Shown here in pieces: positions 15,735-23,277 of a stretch of DNA of 44,698 nt (positions are counted from its first letter, which is position 1; each line of letters opens with the position of its first letter). This DNA comes from HO2-45-28 sp964412115. GTDB lineage: Bacteria > Patescibacteriota > Minisyncoccia > HO2-45-28. The position numbers were made by a program, and so were the translations under genes. The stretch lies in assembly GCA_964412115.1 (NCBI GenBank), contig CAYPMM010000004.1, forward strand, positions 1 through 44,698, written 5' to 3'. The notes beneath the pieces are model-generated. The model was not told the DNA's origin and made no database searches. It worked only from the letters and a program-made list of their open reading frames with translations.

Positions 15735-16610
15735 TTATGGCCAGACGGTTTTTACAACTTCGTTGGCTAAAGTTTCGACATCTTCCCTCGCCTTATTGAT
15801 GGTGTCCCGAAGTTCTTTTAATTCTTCTTCGGACAACGGCTCTTTAATCCTCGCCTCATACCCTTCAGCATTCCCCGGGTTTTTCATTTTTATATCTATT
15901 TCTTTAAATGTGTCCCTTTTTTGTATGCCAAATAAATTTTCAAATTCTTCTTGACTTAAAAAAACGCCCCGCCCCTCTCTTGCAATAACTTCACTAAGTA
16001 AATGAGGCCTGGGGTCATATTCTTTTGTTTTAGCAACACCAGTAAGCTTATTTGATCGCTCATCAAATTTTATATGCGGACCATAGAAATCCCCCGTGTA
16101 TATATTGTCCGCACTACTAATATATGTATCACGAGCAAGCGATGCTCCCAAACTTTCCATTGCTGCCACATCTATATGGTCTACATGCGCATCTTTAAGC
16201 GCTTGCGCGAGTTTGGCTGCCGTGCCGCCAGAATGCATGTATTGAGTTACCAAAAGAGCGTTAGAATTTTTTTTAGTTAGATCCTCTATATAATCAACCA
16301 ATTTTTTGTAATTTTTACTGCCGTATTCCGGAAAATACGATTTTCCGCTCGCAATAAAATAAGTATCAATTTTAGCTTTTGGATTCCTGTCTTTAATAAT
16401 CCGCCGCAAAATCAACGTCGGAATTCTGCCGCCCACATCGTCGCTTACCAAAACACCGTACTTTTCCGCATCAATATTTTCCTGAAGTTTTTTGACCAGC
16501 GAAACCATCCCTTCTTTTAGATTCGCTATTTCCGGAAAATTAAAAATAACCTCTTTTGTCTCGGCTTTTTCTGCGCCAGTTTCAAATTTATTTATCCTTT
16601 CCATATCCAT
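15735..16610 (-). CDS. PRTase-fold protein of unknown function
   Basis: 291 residues. The middle shows a phosphoribosyltransferase-like pattern: KYGVLVSDDVGGRIPTLILR, a linker, then SNALLVTQYMHSGGTAAKLAQ, which matches the position of the PRPP loop but has TQYMHSGGT instead of the usual acidic pair. The C-terminal third is charged helix. Base-salvage activity is doubtful. The gene lies exactly between two 31-bp direct repeats, which suggests it moved or duplicated as a unit. Its own substrate and partners are unknown. Confidence 0.7.
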   Translation of the reverse strand: MDMERINKFETGAEKAETKEVIFNFPEIANLKEGMVSLVKKLQENIDAEKYGVLVSDDVGGRIPTLILRRIIKDRNPKAKIDTYFIASGKSYFPEYGSKNYKKLVDYIEDLTKKNSNALLVTQYMHSGGTAAKLAQALKDAHVDHIDVAAMESLGASLARDTYISSADNIYTGDFYGPHIKFDERSNKLTGVAKTKEYDPRPHLLSEVIAREGRGVFLSQEEFENLFGIQKRDTFKEIDIKMKNPGNAEGYEARIKEPLSEEELKELRDTINKAREDVETLANEVVKTVWP

Positions 16611-16613
16611 AAA

Positions 16614-16644
16614 AATCTATTCCAATATTCTCAAGAATTTGAGA
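16614..16644. repeat. 31-bp direct repeat, copy 2
   Basis: Perfect copy of 15698-15728, just upstream of the PRTase-like start and after the nucleotidyltransferase-like stop. The copies lie 916 bp apart and bracket one gene. Confidence 0.95.
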
Positions 16645-16649
16645 GTAGA

Positions 16650-17072
16650 TTATTTGGTCTTAATAAATTGCTCAATAATTTCCGCGTCACGCATATCTTT
16701 TTCCCGGCCAAACTTCTTTTTCCATTCTAAGACATATGTAAGCTTGACGAAAGGCAAATCGTCTATAACTTCGGCATCAGCAATAAACTGGTCGATTTTT
16801 TTGTACCAAGGCCGCCAATCGTGCCACATTTCAACATACCCGTCCCGACTCTCAATGTGCTCAACGCCATTTTCTGTGATCTTATAATCCCAGTCTGTTT
16901 TTTCCTTATATGCTTCCCAAATATCGTTGCGCACAATCAAATCGGCGTCATTACAATCTTTTAATCCGCGAATGCACATTGGCGCACTGCCGAATAAAGC
17001 ATAACTACCCAGGGGCAACGCCATTTCTTTTACCCGCTTAAACAATTCTTGATTGCTTAACTTATTTCTCAT
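16650..17072 (-). CDS. Nucleotidyltransferase-superfamily protein
   Basis: 140-residue protein with the nucleotidyltransferase start pattern YALFGSAPMCIRGLKDCNDADLIV-like: GS in LFGSAP and the acidic pair in NDADLIV. Later acidic or aromatic stretches are YVEMWHDWRPWYKK and LPFVKLTYVLEWKKKFGR. Related small proteins are often annotated as unknown or as parts of defence or toxin-antitoxin pairs, but no partner HEPN protein is adjacent. TATAAA lies 7 bases before the ATG. Confidence 0.65.
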   Translation of the reverse strand: MRNKLSNQELFKRVKEMALPLGSYALFGSAPMCIRGLKDCNDADLIVRNDIWEAYKEKTDWDYKITENGVEHIESRDGYVEMWHDWRPWYKKIDQFIADAEVIDDLPFVKLTYVLEWKKKFGREKDMRDAEIIEQFIKTK

Positions 17073-17095
17073 GACACTTTTTATATTTCATCCAC

Positions 17096-18487
17096 TCAAA
17101 ATTTCTCCAAAAGTTTTATTAAAAGCCGGACTGGCTCGCCGGCGGCGCCCTTGGCAAGATTGTCGCCGTCAATTGATGTCATGCGCGGGGCCATGTCTAT
17201 ATGAACCCACGGAAAATTCTCACCTGATTTCGCCTTTGAATCTTTTACAAACTGCCACAAAAACATCGCGCCTAAAATCGCGCCTCCATAGCGAGTTTTG
17301 TGGGCATTGGCTATATCGGCAAAAGTTCCTTTAATTCCGTCGTCTTCGTATTCATCCCACAACGGCAAAGGCCAGACATAATCGCCCGATTCCTCTCCCA
17401 ATTCTTGAAAGGTCTTGAGCAGATTTTCGTCTTTTGAAAAAATTGCAGAAGCCCTTTGGCCCAAAGCCGAAAGAGCGGCGCCGGTCAATGTCGCAACATC
17501 CACAACCAAGCGCGGTTTATATTTTTTGGCGTAGGTTAAAGCGTCTGCCAGAATCACTCTGCCTTCGGCATCAGTATTTATAATTTCAACCGTTTGCCCC
17601 GACATCATTTTTAAAACATCTCCAGGGCGAAAACTTTCGTTTGACGGCATGTTTTCAACCGCCGGAATAAGAGCGACGATGTTTTTTGCGATTTTAAGTT
17701 TTGCTGCCGTTGTTACGGCATGAATAACCGAGGCCGCCCCCGACATATCCATGTGCATCTCATACATCCCCTCGCCTGTTTTGATGTTTAGTCCTCCGGT
17801 GTCAAATGTGACGCCCTTGCCAATAAGCACAACCGGTTTATCTTTTGCGCCAGCCATGTATTCCATAACAATAAATCTCGGTTCTTCTTTTGCCCCTTTA
17901 GCCACACCCAAAATACCGCCCATTTTTAAATCCTCCATTTCTTTTCGACCCAAAACGGAAACTTTTACGGGCAGATTTTTAAAAGCGGTTTTAGCCTCTT
18001 CTGCTAAAACCTTAGGCGTCATCTCGCCTCCCGGAGTATTTGCCAACACCCTGCAGGCGTTTACTTCCCCGCCCACAATCTGGCCCTTTTTAAACCCGTT
18101 TTTAACTTCGTGCGTAATTTTACCCAAAACAAAAATTTCTTTTATAAAATTCCAGCCGTCCTTGGGCTTGCTTTTGTATTTCACGAATTCAAAATTGGCC
18201 AGCTCAAAATTTACCGCCAAAACTTCGGCAAGGCCATTTGCGGCAACATCAAAATTTTTAACAAAATCCCTAAAATCAATGGCGATGCCCGAAATTTTTG
18301 CTCCCTTTGCCAAAACAATTATTTTTCGCGTTAAACTGACTAATTTCCTGCGGTTTAATTTTCCGATGCCCAAACCGATATAAACAACCTTCTTGCCGCC
18401 TTGAACGCCAACAACACTTTCGTGACCCTTACGCAAAACCACAAGCGCCGCATCCTTGGGTTTTTTGTCTTTAAAAGTTATTTTCAT
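17096..18487 (-). CDS. pepA: Leucyl aminopeptidase (M17)
   Basis: 463-residue cytosol aminopeptidase with two-metal active site. Diagnostic stretches are LIGKGVTFDTGGLNIKTG, MHMDMSGAASVI, the M17 signature NTDAEGRVILADAL and DVATLTGAALSALG. The N-terminal macro-like domain (1-150) is divergent, as usual. It removes N-terminal residues from peptides and would supply amino acids to an auxotroph. Promoter TTGCTT-17-TATATT (18498-18526) lies 10 bases before the ATG. Confidence 0.95.
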   Translation of the reverse strand: MKITFKDKKPKDAALVVLRKGHESVVGVQGGKKVVYIGLGIGKLNRRKLVSLTRKIIVLAKGAKISGIAIDFRDFVKNFDVAANGLAEVLAVNFELANFEFVKYKSKPKDGWNFIKEIFVLGKITHEVKNGFKKGQIVGGEVNACRVLANTPGGEMTPKVLAEEAKTAFKNLPVKVSVLGRKEMEDLKMGGILGVAKGAKEEPRFIVMEYMAGAKDKPVVLIGKGVTFDTGGLNIKTGEGMYEMHMDMSGAASVIHAVTTAAKLKIAKNIVALIPAVENMPSNESFRPGDVLKMMSGQTVEIINTDAEGRVILADALTYAKKYKPRLVVDVATLTGAALSALGQRASAIFSKDENLLKTFQELGEESGDYVWPLPLWDEYEDDGIKGTFADIANAHKTRYGGAILGAMFLWQFVKDSKAKSGENFPWVHIDMAPRMTSIDGDNLAKGAAGEPVRLLIKLLEKF

Positions 18488-18497
18488 GTTGATAACT

Positions 18498-18526
18498 AAT
18501 ATACAAAATATTTAGCGCAAAAGCAA
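18498..18526 (-). promoter_or_regulatory. Promoter of pepA
   Basis: TTGCTT, 17-bp spacer, TATATT on the minus strand, ending 10 bases before the pepA ATG with no Shine-Dalgarno site in the short leader. Confidence 0.55.
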
Positions 18527-18530
18527 ATCT

Positions 18531-18560
18531 ACATATTTCTTGCGATCGCAAGAAATATGT
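18531..18560. repeat. 30-bp perfect palindrome upstream of pepA
   Basis: ACATATTTCTTGCGA followed directly by its reverse complement, with GCGATCGC at the centre. It lies between the terminator of the AAA-CYTH gene and the pepA promoter. Confidence 0.9.
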
Positions 18561-18596
18561 TAAAAAACAAAAACCCCGCGATGTTCATCGGGGGTT
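18561..18596 (-). terminator. Terminator after the AAA-CYTH gene
   Basis: Stem AACCCC/GGGGTT extended by CGATG/CATCG with one bulge, followed on the minus strand by TTTTTGTTTTTT. The stop codon at 18595 is at the stem base. Confidence 0.8.
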
Positions 18597-19731
18597 ATCT
18601 TTTTTTGGCAATTTCCGAATTGGTATATTCGGGGTCATTCGTAACTTCTTTGACGATATTCAGGAACGGCGGGAGTTCAACCCTGTCGTTCTCGTCAATC
18701 AATTCTATTTCGAGCAGGCATAGCCCCCTGGCCCACAACGGTTCAAGGAAAAAATCCAGAGAAAAATACTGATATTTATACACAAAATAATACCGTATTT
18801 TAGCAATTGGCATCCGGCTTGACGCGGCATATCGCGTCAAAAAAGAAAAATCGGGGCCGCCTATCTCAAGCTCGCGCTCACTCCTTACAAAAGACGCTTC
18901 GCCGATTTTTTGGGCTAAATAGTAAAAATACATACAATTGTCGCGCGTGATTTTTCTAATGCGCGATTCTCCGCTGACGCCCCTAAAGCCCCTATCCGGA
19001 ATATCAATATATATCTGGCCAATCATTTCAACGCCAAACGGCGTTGGTATGGTCCTATTATAAAAATTTTCAATCAAAAACTTTCTTTCAATCTCAACCG
19101 GCTTCGGAATGCCAAGAGTCCACAGAACTGCCCTGAAAAGCCGATCCAGCTTTCCGTTCCAACCGGTTGAATTGTCAATTATGTAAAGATGCGGGTGACC
19201 TATGTAAGCGGCAATTGTTCTTGCATCCAAATCTCTGACATCTTGCAAATCTTTTTCTGATCTCGCCGGATTACCCAAGTTATAATGCTGCTCTGCGCCA
19301 TCGGCCGCCGTAACCATATGAATAACGGCGTCAAAATCAAAACAGGTTTCTTTCGCGCTTAGGCCCAATTCCTTCAAAAATCCTTTAAAAACTCCTCTCG
19401 GTACATACGCATCATTATCCTGCGGTCCGCGATCGTATAGAATAACTCTCGGTTCATCCTGAAAAATATCCGCGAGCTTTCTTGTGTTTCTTGCGTCATC
19501 AAGCTGCCATTGTAAAATCGCCTTTTGAAGTTCCAAATATTTCTGCGGGTCCTTTTTGGCCAGTTCCTGCAGGTCGCAAACTCCGCCCAAAATCACGTCG
19601 GTCGCCTTCTCGCGCGCCGCAAAAACGCGCCAACCCGTTTTTTCAAGCCTCTTTTTTACAAAAGCAATTCCTTCGGTCTTGCCGGAACACGGCCCGCCGG
19701 TAATAACTATCTCTTTGACGCCATTTTTCAA
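18595..19731 (-). CDS. AAA ATPase-CYTH fusion (Ttd14-like)
   Basis: 378 residues. The N-terminal P-loop domain (AAA_28 or NadR-like) has IVITGGPCSGKTEG (Walker A at 12-19), VILYDRGPQDNDAY and a C-terminal LYIIDNSTGW. From about 213 a CYTH/triphosphate-tunnel domain begins with the signature VEIERKFLI and continues with SRIRKI and LEIELID. This architecture matches eukaryotic Ttd14 and its bacterial relatives; the substrate is unknown, perhaps a nucleotide or polyphosphate. The start is a TTG at 19731, chosen because GAGGAGG lies 7 bases upstream; a longer frame to 19842 would run into the divergent gene. Confidence 0.85.
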   Translation of the reverse strand: MKNGVKEIVITGGPCSGKTEGIAFVKKRLEKTGWRVFAAREKATDVILGGVCDLQELAKKDPQKYLELQKAILQWQLDDARNTRKLADIFQDEPRVILYDRGPQDNDAYVPRGVFKGFLKELGLSAKETCFDFDAVIHMVTAADGAEQHYNLGNPARSEKDLQDVRDLDARTIAAYIGHPHLYIIDNSTGWNGKLDRLFRAVLWTLGIPKPVEIERKFLIENFYNRTIPTPFGVEMIGQIYIDIPDRGFRGVSGESRIRKITRDNCMYFYYLAQKIGEASFVRSERELEIGGPDFSFLTRYAASSRMPIAKIRYYFVYKYQYFSLDFFLEPLWARGLCLLEIELIDENDRVELPPFLNIVKEVTNDPEYTNSEIAKKR

Positions 19732-19745
19732 AGTCCGACCTCCTC

Positions 19746-19774
19746 TTGAAAATCTCCGGCAATAGTAGCATAAT
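19746..19774 (+). promoter_or_regulatory. Promoter of the zinc-ribbon gene
   Basis: TTGAAA, 17-bp spacer, CATAAT. It is interlocked with the minus-strand promoter at 19762-19790. A leader of about 20-25 bases carries AGGAGGGTGAG. Confidence 0.65.
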
Positions 19775-19790
19775 TTCCGCAGATTGACAA
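19762..19790 (-). promoter_or_regulatory. Promoter of the AAA-CYTH gene
   Basis: TTGTCA, 17-bp spacer, TACTAT on the minus strand, 30 bases before the TTG start. It overlaps the opposite promoter, so the two directions may exclude each other. Confidence 0.65.
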
Positions 19791-19804
19791 AAGGAGGGTG
19801 AGAA

Positions 19805-20044
19805 ATGACTCTGGTCACAGCGCCGATCAGATGCGTAAACAAGGGATGCTCCGGAATCCTAAAAAGAATGCCGGCAATATATTTTATCCCCCATGTTGCT
19901 TTTTACGGATGCGAACTCTGCGGCATCGTTATAAAATACGACGTTGCCGGCATCGACATCTTGGAAAATCAGCAAGTCGACCAACGGACATATGGTGAAT
20001 ATATGAAAGAATTTTCCGAGCGCCAGCCGGCAGGGGCTGTCTAG
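19805..20044 (+). CDS. Small zinc-ribbon-like protein (79 aa)
   Basis: Short protein with four Cys arranged as C10-x4-C15 and C36-x2-C39 (RCVNKGCSG and YGCELCG), suggesting one zinc ribbon. A strong AGGAGGG site lies 6 bases before the ATG. The stop overlaps the start of the next gene by one base, so the two are probably coupled. Function unknown; divergent from the AAA-CYTH gene. Confidence 0.7.
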   Translation: MTLVTAPIRCVNKGCSGILKRMPAIYFIPHVAFYGCELCGIVIKYDVAGIDILENQQVDQRTYGEYMKEFSERQPAGAV

Positions 20045-20652
20045 TGTTCTCCCGAGGATTAATAATTCTATTTATTGTCAGCACGAGCGCTTGGCTGGTC
20101 TGGATTTTTCACCAAAATATTTTGTTTCCTTTTTTTATATCTCCGATCATAACCCTGTTGTCGGCAGTACTCAAACCCCTGACGCATCTTTGGATCACAT
20201 GGGTTATTATATACGTCGCGGGATCCGCGCTTATGATTGTATTGATATTGCTCTTAGGACTGCTCGCCTCCTTGCAGGTTTTGACAAGACTGACAAACAA
20301 ATTCCCGCTGATTTTAAAAATACCGGTTGCCGGAAAAACAATCGGGTTGCTGATCGAAATATTTGAGCACAGAAACGAATCCGGACTTGGTTATATTGTC
20401 GATACCACTAAAGTTTTGCCGGAAATTAAAGGAGAAATACCCGGAATCATAACTAATGCATACGAAATCGGCGGAATTCCACTATGCAATATTCTGGTCC
20501 CGCTGGGCTGGAGCGGCTGTATTATAAGAGAAGTTAAACGCTCGGAATTGGCAAGAATAACGGATGTAACCATATTTGATTTTGCCATCTTCCACATATC
20601 TTGCGGCACAAAAGACCCGTTTATCGGCAAACAAAGAGTAAAACTTAACTAG
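20044..20652 (+). CDS. Two-helix membrane protein, DUF502-like
   Basis: 202 residues starting with GTG, overlapping the previous stop by one base. Two strong membrane segments (about 5-35 and 52-82) are followed by a soluble part: GYIVDTTKVLPEIKGEIPG, NILVPLGWSGCIIREVKRSE and FDFAIFHISCGTKDPF. The layout resembles DUF502 membrane proteins, but this is judged by eye only. It forms a unit with the zinc-ribbon gene. Confidence 0.65.
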   Translation: MFSRGLIILFIVSTSAWLVWIFHQNILFPFFISPIITLLSAVLKPLTHLWITWVIIYVAGSALMIVLILLLGLLASLQVLTRLTNKFPLILKIPVAGKTIGLLIEIFEHRNESGLGYIVDTTKVLPEIKGEIPGIITNAYEIGGIPLCNILVPLGWSGCIIREVKRSELARITDVTIFDFAIFHISCGTKDPFIGKQRVKLN

Positions 20653-20659
20653 ATACGAT

Positions 20660-20690
20660 ACCCGTCCTCTTAAAGAGGGCGGGTGTTTTT
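20660..20690 (+). terminator. Terminator after the DUF502-like gene
   Basis: ACCCG-T-CCTCTT pairs with AGAGG-G-CGGGT and is followed by GTTTTTATTTTC. The stop codon of the converging DoxX-like gene is inside the loop. Confidence 0.85.
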
Positions 20691-21038
20691 ATTTTCGGGC
20701 CATAAGTTTACAGCCATAGCCAAAGCTCCGGCCAGAAGTCCTACGTCGCGGACGGTTATGGCGTCAATGCCCGAAACAAGCAGGACCAGCGCCAGGTGAA
20801 ACGCCGCCAAAAGAGAAAACCAAAACGTCCAAAAATCAATAAGCAGGAAAAATCCGGTGATGATGTCAAAAATGGCGGTTCCGATCATCGTTTTTTCGGG
20901 AGTGGTTATTAAAAGGTCTGCCGCCCACGGCTTGATGAATCCGGTCCAAGCCGCGGGATCCTGTAAAATTAAAACGCCGACCCATAAAAAAGTTATCGCC
21001 ATCCCGACTCTCAAAACATGAAAAGCGTAATTACTCAT
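20670..21038 (-). CDS. DoxX-like four-helix membrane protein
   Basis: 122 residues with four membrane segments. It begins SNYAFHVLRVGMAITFLWVG with GVLILQDPAAWTGFI, and a later GTAIFDIITGFFLLI is typical of the DoxX/SURF4-type superfamily. Such proteins are often linked to redox or envelope stress. Its start overlaps the VKOR stop (ATGA), so it is the last gene of the thiol-redox operon. Confidence 0.75.
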   Translation of the reverse strand: MSNYAFHVLRVGMAITFLWVGVLILQDPAAWTGFIKPWAADLLITTPEKTMIGTAIFDIITGFFLLIDFWTFWFSLLAAFHLALVLLVSGIDAITVRDVGLLAGALAMAVNLWPENKNTRPL

Positions 21039-21451
21039 AGTATTGTTATATTACTTGTAAAAACAACCAGGGCCATAACGAAAATGGTGGCGGCCGACAT
21101 AACGCACCAAAAACACCACGCCCTAAGCACTCTCCATTGTATATATAAAAGAATGAGCGAAGCAAAAGATGCCCCCAAAATCATTATTTTGGCAAAATAC
21201 GCCAGCAATTCTTTCGGACCGAAACCCACAACTAAAAAAGAGGCAACCAAAGAAACGGCGGCATAAAAAACAAAACCCAAATACTCGTTATGAACACCCA
21301 GAAATTTGTTGTAACGGCTGTTTAGGACCGTAAGACAACTTTCGCCTATCGGGCAAATCGGGAGCTCTGAAGCCTTGCGTTTGCGTATCAAATAAGCGGT
21401 TTCCGAAATGCCGAGGGCGGCCATGGTAAATAAAATCGCAAGCGCGGTCAT
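21035..21451 (-). CDS. VKOR-family disulfide-forming membrane protein
   Basis: 138 residues, four membrane segments. The VKOR pattern is clear: PICPIGESCLTVLNSRYNKF (Cys pair in the first loop), NEYLGFVFYAAV and the active-site CxxC in RAWCFWCVMSAA. VKOR proteins reoxidise a thioredoxin-like partner using quinone. Only 3 bases separate it from the CcdA gene. It is the second VKOR of this operon. Confidence 0.88.
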   Translation of the reverse strand: MTALAILFTMAALGISETAYLIRKRKASELPICPIGESCLTVLNSRYNKFLGVHNEYLGFVFYAAVSLVASFLVVGFGPKELLAYFAKIMILGASFASLILLYIQWRVLRAWCFWCVMSAATIFVMALVVFTSNITIL

Positions 21452-21454
21452 AAG

Positions 21455-22174
21455 TTAAAACACCGGATTTAACGAATAAAGCATGTAAAATCCGAGTGAA
21501 ATTAGAAATACCCCTATCAAAAGCCGCATGGCTCCCCGATGCTCTTTACGCCAAGATTCCAGCTTTTCGGATGACATCCCAAAATACGCAAGCGCTATAA
21601 CCAATAAGAGAGGTAAAACAAAAACTAAATTATATAAAAGCAAAAGCGGAATAGCGGAGGCATAAGCCCCTTTGGCCAAAAGTCCAAGAATCGCAAGATA
21701 CGGCGCGCCGGTGCAGGGCAATTCAACCAAAACCACGAAAACGCCGAGAACGGCCAAAGTTAAAATCAAAAATGCCGGATGTTTCGCCTGCATTGTCTCA
21801 ACCCAGCCGACATATCGTTTTATCCTTTCCGAAGCTCCCGGAATCATCTGCAAAGAAAATCCTTTTCCGTACCAAAAATAATCTTTGATTTCAAAAAGAC
21901 CGGCCGCAATCGCGACCAGGGCCGCGATCCAATAAAAAGCGCTGGCCAAGCCGACGCTTAACGCGGCTTTCAAAATACCCATCCCCAATAAAAGATAAGT
22001 TATATAAACAACAAGGGTGTAGAAAAGTCCGCCCAAAAGCATTTTTTTTGCGCTCGCAAAAAGGCGGGTCATAAAAGCTATGAGAAAAATCAAAACGCCC
22101 AAAACACACGGATTAATGCTGTCGATTAGGGCCGCGGTTATGATTATTCCCAGGGTAAGATTTTCGCCAAACAT
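21455..22174 (-). CDS. CcdA/DsbD-type thiol-reductant transporter (copy 1)
   Basis: 239 residues, six membrane segments, one transmembrane Cys pair: Cys in DSINPCVLGVL and in VELPCTGAPY, as in CcdA. It would carry reducing equivalents from cytoplasmic thioredoxin to the outside. It lies between the VKOR-thioredoxin fusion (12 bases upstream) and the VKOR (3 bases downstream), so oxidising and reducing systems share one operon. A paralogue is at 30437-31228. Confidence 0.92.
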   Translation of the reverse strand: MFGENLTLGIIITAALIDSINPCVLGVLIFLIAFMTRLFASAKKMLLGGLFYTLVVYITYLLLGMGILKAALSVGLASAFYWIAALVAIAAGLFEIKDYFWYGKGFSLQMIPGASERIKRYVGWVETMQAKHPAFLILTLAVLGVFVVLVELPCTGAPYLAILGLLAKGAYASAIPLLLLYNLVFVLPLLLVIALAYFGMSSEKLESWRKEHRGAMRLLIGVFLISLGFYMLYSLNPVF

Positions 22175-22186
22175 TTTATTTTTTGA

Positions 22187-22999
22187 TTACTCCGGCAAAG
22201 GACAGCCGGCAAAAGATGCTAAATTTTTAATCTGCTGAAGCCCTTCCGCCCTCTTAACCTCCAGGCCGTTTCGCTCTATTAAAAATGTCGGTGTTTTGGA
22301 AATGTTTTTAGCGAGGCACAATTCGGGATTGGGATTTTCCCCTTCCGGATGGCATTCTATAGAATTAAGTTTAGTATAAGCCTGACCCAGAAGAGCTTCT
22401 TGCCTGCGGCACGTACTGCAGCGAACGGATTTATAGTAAACAACTCCTTTTTCGTTTAAACATTGCGCTAAATCAGAATAATCTTTTTTGGCCACAACTC
22501 CGGTTTGAGAAAAATACATTATGCCGGCGGCGGCAAGTCCCGCGATAACAACCGGGGCCGACAGCCGTAAAACATCTTTTACGCCCAAAGATTTTATCGC
22601 GACGGAAGAAGCGGCAAGAATTCCGAGCATCAAGACTTTGGATGTTTCGCAAAGAACGCAAATGGATTTAATAAGAAAAATTTCGGTAAAAGTAAGATAA
22701 AGAGAGGGAAAAATACCAAGAAGCGTTAAAACAAAAATGACTTTGAAAACGCTTTCTTTCTTATTGAAAAGCGCCAAAAATAAAACGGCAAGAAAATAAA
22801 ACAATCCCAAAACCGATACCGGAATCCCGAACGCCTTGGAGTAGAGGCTGTTTACGACTATATCGCAGGAGACCTCTTTGGAAATATCGCAAAAAGACTG
22901 GTTTTGAGTAAAAGAAATATAAGTCAGGTATGCCAAAATACCCGCCCCAACGGCGGCTAAAAATATTATAATGAGACGGATGACGTAAGAGCGGCTCAT
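22187..22999 (-). CDS. VKOR-thioredoxin fusion
   Basis: 270 residues. The N-terminal VKOR domain has QSFCDISKEVSCDIV, SLYSKAFGIPVSVLGLFYF and the active-site SICVLCETSKV. The C-terminal thioredoxin domain has RCSTCRRQ and TPTFLIERNG. The thioredoxin part is clearly related to the free protein at 29601-29966, including extra Cys in DLAQCL, IECH, ELCLA and FAGC. It would form disulfides in exported proteins. The upstream small Zn protein ends 15 bases before the ATG. Confidence 0.92.
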   Translation of the reverse strand: MSRSYVIRLIIIFLAAVGAGILAYLTYISFTQNQSFCDISKEVSCDIVVNSLYSKAFGIPVSVLGLFYFLAVLFLALFNKKESVFKVIFVLTLLGIFPSLYLTFTEIFLIKSICVLCETSKVLMLGILAASSVAIKSLGVKDVLRLSAPVVIAGLAAAGIMYFSQTGVVAKKDYSDLAQCLNEKGVVYYKSVRCSTCRRQEALLGQAYTKLNSIECHPEGENPNPELCLAKNISKTPTFLIERNGLEVKRAEGLQQIKNLASFAGCPLPE

Positions 23000-23014
23000 C
23001 TAAACTTAAGCAAG

Positions 23015-23215
23015 TCAGCAAAACTCGCAGACATTATCTTTTTTATTTTTATGTTCCCCTTTTTCCGGGTCTCCGCAGCAAAGCTTGCAGCAAAAAGCCG
23101 AACCCTCAAGGACAAAACTGCCCTCGCCCTTTTTCTTTTCCTTTCCGCATTTCTCGCACTTGAAAACTTCTTCTCCGTTATTTTTATTTCCCGAAAACAA
23201 ATCTTTAAATGCCAT
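23015..23215 (-). CDS. Small Cys-rich zinc-binding protein (66 aa)
   Basis: Contains eight Cys: FKCEKCGKEKKKG, FCCKLCCGDPEKGEH and a C-terminal VCEFC. The spacing predicts a zinc or other metal site. First gene of the VKOR-CcdA operon; TATAAA lies 6 bases before the ATG, so it may be leaderless. A metallochaperone or thiol-sensor role is possible from the context but unproven. Confidence 0.75.
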   Translation of the reverse strand: MAFKDLFSGNKNNGEEVFKCEKCGKEKKKGEGSFVLEGSAFCCKLCCGDPEKGEHKNKKDNVCEFC

Positions 23216-23277
23216 ATATACTTTATATTAAAGGTCCGGCTATGCCGTGACAAGGCGGGACTATGTGGATAAAAATT

